A DNA stretch of 64,000 bases from Acanthaster planci. Taxonomy: Eukaryota; Echinodermata; Asteroidea; Valvatida; Acanthasteridae. The first letter of the stretch is position 1. Each line of letters starts with the position of its first letter. Made by a program: the position numbers and the translations under genes. The stretch lies in NCBI RefSeq assembly GCF_001949145.1, contig NW_019091406.1:1561385-1625384 (forward strand), written 5' to 3'. The notes under the pieces are model-generated. The model searched no databases, was not told where the DNA came from, and was given only the letters and a program-made list of their open reading frames with translations. This document shows positions 36,601 through 44,640 of this stretch, in pieces.

Positions 36601-39600
36601 TGGATGGTGGTGCACCTGGCCCACGTCCTGCAAAATGTAAGAACTCGGACTGACTCGCTGGGGGACGTGCACCATTTCTAGAGGCTGGCAGTTATTATAT
36701 ATTTTTTTTTTTAAACTGGTCATAAAAGTTTGATTAAATTTAGATTTGAAGTTTAGATGAGTATAAACGACCTGGAAATAGAACCATTTATGCTAGGAAA
36801 CCTTTCTAAACCAATGACGAAGTCAAAAAATCTGTTTTTATTGCTATTATAGGAAATATGTGTGTGGAAGGGATTGCCTTTAAACAGAAAATGACCAAAA
36901 TTTTAGGTCTCTGGTGGAAAGAGATACTAGAATGTTATCTTGTAATGAGCTGATGGCAGAAGGAGCCATTCTTTTGGCGACTCAAAAGTGATCTTTGGAA
37001 GGAGCAACAGTTCTGACTCCCCTGTTGCTCCTCCACTCTGTTGCTAGGAAGCAGAGACCAAGATGACCATTCAGAACATCTCCATCGTCATGTGTCCCAC
37101 GCTGCACATCAGCCACCGTGTGCTGAATCTACTCTTCACCTACTGGAAGACGCTCTTCAAGGGAGTGCAGATCAAGAGGTAACGCAATGTGCTAAAGGAC
37201 AAGGGGAAAAAAAGACCGTTCTTTTGGAATGACGAGAACAATTAATTTTCTCAACATCGTTCCCCACTTGAGCTTTAGGAAGGGGGCCCAGTTGTCTAGT
37301 CTTCATATGGTTGTCACAAATCAGCCAGTCGTAAGTCGTCACATGATCTTTGGAGGGGAATAGTGACAAAGGCGTTCCTTTGCCGTCATTCTTCCCACGT
37401 TGCATTTTAGTACTCGTGATTTAACTTGCGATGTACTCATTTACAGTTCTTGAAAAAGATCATTGCACTTCTTGCTAAGTAACAGAGCAGAGACTCTGCG
37501 CTGGATGGTTTGTGAAGTGAAAGCTTTCTGAGATGTCTGGAGGTCTCAGACTGCCGCTCCCACAAGAACAGGTTGTTGCTGATCTAGCAGTCAGGTGCAT
37601 GGGCAAATGCCCTCATTCACCCTGCCTCTTAACTATTACTGAATCCAACAGTGAACAACTCCTATTGGACTTCCTTGACCGGAACTGTTAACAACCGACC
37701 TCGTGTTATTGCACATTGGATTAGGCGCGCTGCATGCTTCACTAACTTGGATTCTAGTACATTTCAGCGGAGTTGGAGTTAATTGATATGAACCAATAGC
37801 TCTGGTCTGTAATTGCTTTGTGTGACTTTGTGAAATTCTGTCTAATGAATTTCGTGCGTGCAAGTATTGAGATAAATGTTTGACCCTGTCTGCTAACTTC
37901 TGCTTGTAGCCTACGCATTAGCAAAAGACAAAGCTTTGCAGTTATTTATTGAATGTTATAAATGATTTCAGTGGATTTTTTTTTATAAAATACGCATAAA
38001 ATGTGTAGATGTTTAAACCATTACCTTGTCTATTTATTTGTATATCCAGGTGTCCTAAACCACTAAGATGGGACACAGCGGAAAATCGACTTGAGCTGCC
38101 AGAAAGCCCTTCGTAAGTCATTGTCCCAACTTTCCTGTTTAACCAGACACCTCTGAGAAGCTTTGGTTCATTTTGTTAATGGGTGCGCTATGGCTACTTT
38201 TAACCAAAAAGAAAAACTACATGGAAGTGCAGTTGTTACTTTTCAAGTGAGACATAAAGTTCTGTTTTTGTTCGCAGTGCTTTGGAAGAAGAGTTACAAA
38301 GACAAGAAGCAATCCTGGCCAAGATGCACGAGGATCTTAACAAGGGACTGGCTGACAAGGTAGGAATGTTCACAAGGTATCATCAAAGGTGCACTTACAC
38401 TTGGGCAGGGATTGGCTAGCACTAGGGAAATATGCTGCATGTTCAGTTGACGTGAACCAGGGTTGGCTGACTGGATATGAATGTGCACAACATGTGGTGG
38501 ATACTTAGTTGATCCGACGAAGGTAAAGCCGAACCTGATCTTCTAAAGTGCAGCAATTTTTTTTCCTTCACTACCAACCCTACCTGTTACACTCCCCACA
38601 TAAAGCTTCAAATCGGATTTATTTCTGCCATTTTCTCAAATTAGCAAAATGTTTTTTCAGTTTTGGCGCTTAACGTTAAATTAACTTCCCCCCCTTCTAG
38701 TCAACAGAGGAGCATCTTTGGGAAGTGCAACGGATAGTGACCCAGCTCAAGAGAAAGGTAGGACCTACCTGTGTAATTAATTGTCAGTGTGAAGTTTTTT
38801 TAATGTTTTGTAGTCTTTGTAATGGGTTTGGCCTTTTTCTCAAGTTTGGACGGGTGTAGAACCCCAGCTGTCACTCACTCAAAACTAACGGTATAAAAAA
38901 ATAGCACACCATGATCATTTCTTAGGCGCACTCTCTGGTCTTGATGTAACTGTGTAGAAGTAACTCATTATAATGCATTATAACACACTGGTAGTGTACT
39001 TACGACATCGGATGCACCTAATAGGCCCGCTTGAGATCAAAACTTTCTGTGATGTGTTTCTTCCTCTGCCATTAGAATGGTCTTTCCATGATTACGTTTT
39101 TATGTAGATAGTCATCTTGTTCGGAGTTAAAAAGACTTTTGTGTCATTCCAGTTACGAGTCAGTCGGAGAATCTCTGAGACAAGGATTGCAGCCATTGAG
39201 AAGGAAAAAGAACGAGAAAAGGAAAAGGAACGAGAGAAGGAGAAACAGAAGGAAATGGAAAAAGCCAAGGAAGCCAAGCCAGCCGGAGAACAGGAAGCAC
39301 AGAAAGCAACCGAGGAAATGGAAGAGATCAAAACAGAGCCAGCAGAAACAGGCAAAGACAAAGAGGAAGTCAAGGCACCAGACAGGCTTTCCCAGGAGAG
39401 GACACCCAAGAAGAGAGTGGCGCCCAGGACACCGGCAGATGTGCAGCAGGCAGCAGAGGAGAAGGAGGGCCTGCCAGCTCATGCTGTAGAGATTGAGGAC
39501 GTTCCGCAGGTGGAGATCGAGATCAAGGAGAGCAAGGAGGAGGCAGTCGCCGTGGTAACAGCCGAGGAGGATGGAAAGGAGCAAGAGGATGAAGAGGAGG

Positions 39601-42600
39601 CTGCACGGAAAGCTGAGGCAAAGAAACGCGAGGATGAGAACTTAGGTAGGATTTTTGGAATTTTTTATTCCTTTGTTTTTTATTCAAGTTTCAAGAATTC
39701 TATTTAATACATGCATGGGTATGTACCCTCATCATTCCGAAATGTCGGAGACACTTTTATGCTCAGTGTTATGTGAGATCTTGTGATGTAAAAATCATAT
39801 GATTGCTTGGATTGAGCTTGAACTCTCCTGCTTGCTGGTAGAGACATCTTAATTTGACTTTCAAACTGTTTGGACTCAGACGGCAAGTTCATATCTGACA
39901 GAGTACTGGGTACTTCAAACCATGACGCATAATGGAAAGTTGAATGAGGGAAATTATAGGTCTTGTTATTTACAAATTGTTATTGTCTTGTTGTTGACAA
40001 ATTGTCTAAAATGCTTTGTGCTGTCCCAAAGCTTGTGAAGCTTTGAAAGGGCAGAAGCTAACCCCATATCATATTAATATCTCACCAAAGCAGAGTTTCA
40101 CTCAAGTCACAAACTTTGGAGGCTTAACTCAAGTCTTGATGGATAAATGACTTGACTCAACTCGAGTCACTATGAGCAAATTATCCAACTCAAGTCCCTC
40201 ATCAGAAGACCCAATTTGATTGAAAGTTAATAAGACTCAGATCCCAAAAATAAGACCAAACTTCTTTGGGAAAAAGATTGGCAGTGACTAACAGTGCAGG
40301 TTTGTAATGTTCATGTCCTGTGTTATTATCATCAAGAGGAAGATGTGGTATGACCATACACAACCCAGAGGTAAATTTCAAAATGCCCAACAAATGACTT
40401 TCTCTGCTGTCTTTACTTATCATATTGTGTTCAAATATTTGTGACTTGGATTGACTTGAGCTAAATACTTGACTTGACCTTTTAGCATAATGACTCGACT
40501 CAACTTGAGTCACTACGTTACATTGCCTCAACTCGACTCGTGCCACAGTAATTAGTGATTCATTACAACTCTGCTGGCAGAGATGATCCGGCTGCTGCTG
40601 CTGTCCCAGGCCGAGGTCATGGCCGAGCAGGAGGAGCTCCTGGCCATCCAGACGGAGTTACTGAAGCGCATTGAGGCCGAGAAGCAAGAGGTGGCCCGGC
40701 TGAAGGAGGAGATAGCCCAGGCCCATTCCCACCACTACCGCTCCTTCTCGGTGGACAGCACCGACAGTCTCATGTCACCGGAGACCAGCAGTGACAGTGT
40801 ATCCTCTTGAACAAAAGAAAAAGTCCCCAAGCCCTCAGCTCACCAATTCTTTATGCTGTTATGCCCCAACTACATGCATACATCTGTCCCAACTATCTTT
40901 TGGATAGATGTTAAAGCCGGGACGTAACATTCTTAACAATTTGACCATTCTTATTTGACAAAATCCCATCATGTGGATGGTTTGAAACTGCTCATAAAAC
41001 ACCACTGTTCTCTGCAACACATTACACTGTGTGCACCATATGCGTGGCAGTCTCCATGTACATTTATGGTGATACTTTAATAGAACTACATAAGCAATTC
41101 GCATTACTGCAAGTGTGGCCAGGGGGCTTATGTTACAGAGGTGACTTCTTGTGTCACAAAGGTGACTTCTTGTGTCACAAAGGTGTCTTGTGTCACAAAG
41201 GTGACTTCTTGTGTCACAAAGGTGTCTTGTGTCACAAAGGTGTCTTCTTGTGTCACAAAGGTGTCTTGTGTCAAAAAGGTGTCTTCTTGTGTCACAAAGG
41301 TGACTTCTTGTGTCACAAAGGTGACTTCTTGTGTCACAAAGGTGTCTTGTGTCACAAATGTGACTTCTTGTGTCACAAAGGTGTCTTGTGTCACAAAGGT
41401 GACTTCTTGTGTCACAAAGGTGACTTCTTGTGTCACAAAGGTGTCTTCTTGTGTCACAAAGGTGTTTGTGTCACAAAGGTGACTTCTTGTGTCACAAAGG
41501 TGAACTGAAATGCTAAAAAACCTCTAAAAATTTGATTCAAATGAAAAGGTATTTTTGAATGGGGATAACAATTTGCTATTCAAGTGTGATGTGTAAATCC
41601 AGCTAAGGGTCTGTTTCCCGTAACTCTCCTCATCTTCAGCTGAGGCCATTATCAGTGATTAGACTCCAAGCTAGCTTAAACTTTTCCCAGCACTTCATTA
41701 TTCCTTTTTGTGGTTTTACTAAAGTGTAACTTTGGCAGGAGAATTTCTGCGTTTTATTCTCCATGTGATGAACGCACAGCAGTCACCCCCAGAACAGACC
41801 GCATGTTCTTGGTACAATCTATCCCACTTCTGACACCATCGACTTGCTCTTTGTCCTTAACATATCTCTGTTGCAGGATGATGACGATGACAAAGAATTG
41901 CAGGCCATCCTGAACAAACTCATTCGGGAGAACCAGGAGCTGGAGGTAAGAAAAGGTCGTTGTGCAGTGGGTCTCAAAAGTGGGTTTTTATTGTACATAT
42001 GGTCCAGCTGTAATGACCCTAATTGGTTCCTGCTGAGGCGTGCAGGTATTTGATTTACTGTTGTTCTCTAGGGTTTTCTTGCCACTCAGTTGAGCTGAGA
42101 ATGCATTCATTTTCTCTCAATTCAGAGCAGAAGCTTGAAGAACAACAAAACAACTGATCAGAATAACATACAGAAAGACAAAGATAACATGTAATTAACA
42201 AACTGTTAACTTGAACACATTTTGTTTCTTTTTTTTCCGTCTAATAGTCAAGACAAGTTTTGGATTTTCCAAGTTTTGGACACCAAATGTCTGACTAAGT
42301 TGTGGCTCCCGTGACTTTTGTTCATTTTTTCATTTGTTGTTCGTGTAACCAGACTGATTTGGCAGAACCACACGAGAGTGAATGAACGGAAGACAAATGA
42401 TTTCCAACTCCCTGGCCAGGTTTCCATTTGCTATGGGTTCATTCGAGGGAAGACAGCTAGCACTTTTGAAACTGTCTAGTTTTTTCTGTGTTTCAAAAAT
42501 GCAGCGCAAGAACACGCAGCTCAGCCACGACATCCACAATGAGCGCGAGGCATGCGTGGAGCTCAAGGTCCAGATCAAGCTACGGCAACACCCCTACTAC

Positions 42601-42906
42601 CAGATGGAACCGTCCAGCATCCAGTCGGTCAAGGATGTGCAGGCCCGGGAGCAGGAGCTGCAGTCGTTTGTACGGACGGAGCGAGAGGTGGAGTCGGACT
42701 CGGAGGTGGTGGCGACCTCAGGGGAGGCCAAGCGGGGCCGACGGAAGTCACAGAGCAACCCTGATGTTGCCGGGCCGCTAATGCCGGCAGGGCTGGACAG
42801 AGGCAGGCCACAGACGGACATCAGTGAGGAGAATGGCTTGAGCAGTGCAGACAAAGAGAAGGGAACACCGCGGGGCCGAAGGCTTGAGAGAGAAACATCC
42901 CTCTGA
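27777..42906 (+). CDS. RALBP1: RALBP1 (RLIP76), Ral effector with RhoGAP domain
   Basis: RALBP1 binds active RalA/RalB, acts as a GAP for Rac1/Cdc42, and links Ral to endocytosis and mitotic membrane events (family knowledge). Fourteen coding exons give about 822 residues, against 655 in human. Visible parts in order: a KFPGL motif near the N-terminus (also in human), a lysine-rich basic region, a RhoGAP domain at about residues 175-365 with the arginine finger in GIYRLSG (about residue 219), a Ral-binding helical hairpin at about 383-435, a 140-residue charged insert, a C-terminal coiled coil, and a terminal ETSL. Phases agree at every junction, but the join between exons 1 and 2 is less certain: an additional small exon in the 3.9-kb intron is possible. 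Confidence 0.94.
30716..31072. mobile_element. Unclassified MITE-like element with TATGGAAGGTTT ends
   Basis: The left end is TATGGAAGGTTTACG and the right end, inverted, is TATGGAAGGTTTGCGC. Inside lies the dispersed unit 30789-30971, which recurs at 3009-3189. It lies in RALBP1 intron 1. Confidence 0.5.
30789..30971 (+). repeat. Dispersed repeat, copy 2
   Basis: Partner of 3009-3189, nested within the 30716-31072 element. Confidence 0.7.
31991..32163. mobile_element. Hairpin MITE with possible TTAA target
   Basis: Inverted arms of about 65 bp (AATAAATATGTGCTTGG ... CTCAGGAGAATG) face each other over a short loop. TTAA occurs at both ends (31991-31994, 32160-32163), which would fit a piggyBac-type target, but terminal bases differ between the arms. 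It lies in RALBP1 intron 2. Confidence 0.55.
34061..38112 (+). CDS. RALBP1: RALBP1 coding exons 4-8 (RhoGAP domain)
   Basis: The exons are 34061-34180, 34546-34749, 36518-36636, 37048-37178 and 38050-38112. They read KPVFGIPLAEAVEQTKMYDG, GIYRLSGVKSKVELL, DPNTVASLLKQYLRELPEP, LLPKCNYTLLSWMVVHL, NISIVMCPTLHIS and PKPLRWD. The arginine finger (R in GIYR), the LPEP segment and the conserved asparagine of IQNIS are all present, so GAP activity is expected. The exon 4 donor is non-optimal (GTCGGT). The 1.77-kb intron after exon 5 holds the PIF/Harbinger derivative and a SINE. Confidence 0.95.
35212..36066 (-). mobile_element. PIF/Harbinger derivative carrying a Myb/SANT-like gene remnant
   Basis: Terminal inverted repeats start AGCCCTTTTCAC, with a further shared CGCAAGGTTTGAG-like block. 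A 3-bp TTA duplication on both sides (35209-35211, 36067-36069) fits PIF/Harbinger. The minus strand encodes, from an ATG at 35824, SSKKGWEYDETLSLITAMET and then, in another frame, HTHVWQEVTGDVPDHTSEQ and CHDHWTYLKRRYRE: a trihelix/Myb-SANT domain of the kind that accompanies Harbinger transposases. One frameshift (near 35650-35660) separates the two halves. No transposase is present. Confidence 0.75.
36070..36260 (+). mobile_element. tRNA-derived SINE copy 2
   Basis: A tRNA-like head with GGTGGTAAGGGC (A-box-like) and a good B-box GGTTCGATTCC (36130-36140) is followed by a T-rich body with CTCTGGGTTCTTCTG. It starts directly after the right end of the PIF/Harbinger derivative in RALBP1 intron 5. 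It may belong to a different subfamily from the other two copies. Confidence 0.55.
38278..39200 (+). CDS. RALBP1: RALBP1 coding exons 9-11 start (Ral-binding hairpin)
   Basis: The exons are 38278-38359, 38701-38757 and the start of 39153-39645. The segment EELQRQEAILAKMHEDLNKG, a short turn, and then EEHLWEVQRIVTQLKRK align without gaps to the human Ral-binding domain. Positions I recall as Ral contacts (a histidine in the first helix; tryptophan, arginine, threonine and lysine in the second) are all kept as H, W, R, T and K. This argues that binding to Ral-GTP is conserved. Confidence 0.93.
39153..39645 (+). CDS. RALBP1: RALBP1 coding exon 11 (charged insert)
   Basis: This 493-nt exon begins LRVSRRISETRIAAIEK, closing the Ral-binding hairpin. 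It then runs for about 140 residues of KE/RE repeats followed by an acidic, alanine- and proline-containing stretch that ends in EDEEEAARKAEAKKREDENL. Human has only about 40 residues between the hairpin and the next coiled coil. The first part could form a single charged alpha-helix; the second looks disordered. Confidence 0.9.
40091..40573. mobile_element. MITE-like element rich in ACTCAAGTC words
   Basis: This 483-bp segment in RALBP1 intron 11 begins CAGAGTTTCACTC and ends AACTCTG. Both flanks are dense in ACTCAAGTC/GACTTGAGT words in inverted order (about 40100-40200 and 40440-40540). This layout resembles hAT-type MITEs in other animals. I found no matching 8-bp target duplication, so the ends are tentative. 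Confidence 0.4.
40581..42906 (+). CDS. RALBP1: RALBP1 coding exons 12-14 (C-terminal coiled coil, ETSL end)
   Basis: The exons are 40581-40798, 41877-41945 and 42505-42906. Exon 12 reads EMIRLLLLSQAEVMAEQEEL, like the human EVINILLAQENEILTEQEEL. Exon 13 is DDDDDKELQAILNKLIREN, and exon 14 opens RKNTQLSHDIHNEREACVEL, each matching human. The protein ends RETSL; human ends KETSI, so a class I PDZ-type C-terminus is kept. The exon 12 donor is weak (GTATCC); reading through it would add only VSS and a stop. Confidence 0.93.
41141..41503. repeat. Minisatellite, ~18 units of 18/21 bp
   Basis: In RALBP1 intron 12, about 18 head-to-tail copies of GTGTCACAAAGGTGACTTCTT or an 18-bp form lacking one CTT occur. 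The unit sequence varies at only a few places (GAC or GTC in the middle; single changes such as CAAAAAGG). Only the last unit departs from a multiple of three (17 bp). This gives long stop-free frames on both strands that do not look like genes. Each GAC-type unit contains the inverted repeat GTCAC-AAAG-GTGAC. Confidence 0.95.
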
Positions 42907-42962
42907 GCAGCTTTTATCGGAGGAACAAGTCCTTTAGAAAAAAAGCGTTTAGTTAGCAAAGC

Positions 42963-43246
42963 TTGTCTCAGAACTGTAGCCATAAGCTAAGCTAGTGAAC
43001 AAGTTGCTATAGTTCTTGAGCAAGACACATTGTCGTCGCAATTAATTCAAGCCAACCGACAGGTACTAAATTTGAGGCCAGAGTTTTGCCAGCAGGAAAA
43101 ATCCCCTCAGAAAACAATCTTTGCAGTTTGAACTGTGTGTAAGTCTCAGAGCCGTGATCATCAGCTGAGACAGTGGATCAGTTGCTTTAGTTCTTGAGCA
43201 AGGCACGTCATCAAAATTGCTTGAAACCAATCAACGGGTACTACAC
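42963..43246 (+). repeat. Tandem duplication in the RALBP1 3' flank
   Basis: A block at 42963-43075 (TCTCAGAACTGTAGCC ... TAGTTCTTGAGCAAGAC ... CAGGTACTAAAT) recurs at about 43141-43246 (TCTCAGAGCCGTGATC ... TAGTTCTTGAGCAAGGC ... CGGGTACTA), with a period of about 178 bp. The second copy is interrupted by the Tc1/mariner-like foldback and resumes at 43874 (TAAATCTGAG against TAAATTTGAG in copy one). It lies in the probable 3' UTR. Confidence 0.7.
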
Positions 43247-43873
43247 TGGACAGCAAAAGAAACTTGCCACTTCTGTCAAAGGCCACACATAAAATTTCAC
43301 CCCATAGAAATAAACATTTTTTGTACACAGGTATGCTGCAATACCCCTTACTAGTCACATGACCAAAAGCAAGTGATTATCTTTATAACAAAGAAGAAAT
43401 TGACATGCACAGCAACTTGGTTACTGAATCAAAAGTCACACACAAAAGCACTCTCCACCAAGCAAAAGTGACACATGAATGAACAACATTTTTAACAACC
43501 AATGACAAAGTGAACACCTGTTTTACCAAAATGATGTGCATGAGTGGTTTCTGGATAGGGATGCCATCCTTACTGACTATGCGTACACATTATTAAAAAG
43601 TAATGATTGTGACTTCTTTATTTCGTCTTGTGACATTGATTTCTGCGTAAAACTTAAGGCTCATTCTGTTGCATTCTGTGACTTTTGATTCAGGAACCAA
43701 GTTGCTGTGCATGTCAATTTCTTCTTTGTTATAAAGATAATCACTTGCATTTGGTCATGTGATTAGTGAGGGGTACTGCAGCATACCTGTGTACAAAAAA
43801 TGTTTATTTCCATGGAGTGAATTTTTATGTGTGGCCTTTGACAGAAGTGACAAGTTTCTTTTGCTGTCCAGTG
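43244..43873. mobile_element. Tc1/mariner-like foldback MITE (630 bp)
   Basis: Near-identical inverted arms of about 197 bp (43244-43440 and 43677-43873) begin CACTGGACAGCAAAAG, and a TA duplication flanks the element. By eye the arms differ at roughly one base in seventeen, which suggests fairly recent origin or gene conversion. The 236-bp centre shows no recognisable transposase. An AATAAA lies in each arm (on the plus strand in the left arm, 43309-43314). Confidence 0.85.
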
Positions 43874-44339
43874 TAAATCTGAGCAAAGGGCTTATATGGT
43901 TTATGTATGAGGCTTCAAGAGAGCATGTATTGATTAGCTTGAGTTAAAACAATACATTCCTAAAATAGCCTTGTTTATGTGATCTTCAAGAAAAAATAAT
44001 GGCCTGATTGTCAGTTTATCAAAAATGTATAGCAGTGTACATGTATCTTGTGATCACTGGTCTATGTAGATGCTCTCGTATTTTGTCTTTGCTGAATATT
44101 CACTGAGCTAGGTGTGCATTGCATGCCCCATGAGGAGCACTGGGATCCCCGTGGGCAATTGCAACAAAGTAGTTTTGGGGCGCAGTGACATTTTCCTTGT
44201 CACACCACACTTCGTATTCCACTGTGTCGTAACTATACCAAGATTGCACTTTTTTGAAGAGAAAAAAAGCAAGTTTCCGCTGACTCGGTTGTCTGCTCAG
44301 CAACTGGGGCAGCTTGCGCTCATAGCGCCCCATAAGTGC

Positions 44340-44640
44340 CAGTCATTGTGCTTATCCAAGGGCATCGGGTTGGTGTAGTAGTTCTGTCTTCGCCTTCCAC
44401 CTCTGCGGTCTGGGTTCCAATCCCAGCCTGGTCCATTTGCGGATTGGGTTGTCAGTCCCTACCTGATTCCATGGGCTTACCCAGAATATTCCTCTGGGGT
44501 TTTCCTCCCACCTCTAAAACTGTAACTGCTTCTCACTGTCTCCTCTCTACAAGTTTCTTCAGACTTGTGAGCTGCAGTGCCTGGGGCACTTTTGAGGAAC
44601 TCTTTGTGTCAGTAACAGAAATAATTAGTAATAATAATTA
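44340..44640 (+). mobile_element. tRNA-derived SINE copy 3
   Basis: A tRNA-like head contains GGGTTGGTGTAGTAG and GGGTTCCAATCCC (B-box-like). A central part has CTGGGGTTTTCCTCCCACC, and the AT-rich end is GAAATAATTAGTAATAATAA. It shares its full body with the copy at about 4125. Confidence 0.7.

Noticed and set aside
41141-41503. Regular short repeats resembling a CRISPR array
   Set aside because: Units are contiguous with no unique spacers, in a eukaryotic intron.
41029-41508. Stop-free frames of 109-159 codons on both strands over a repeat
   Set aside because: They arise from a minisatellite with units of 18/21 bp; the peptides are pure repeats and the position is inside a RALBP1 intron.
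43161-43947. Mirror-image open frames on opposite strands (reading CSIPVYKKCLF)
   Set aside because: They are the two arms of the foldback element, not genes.
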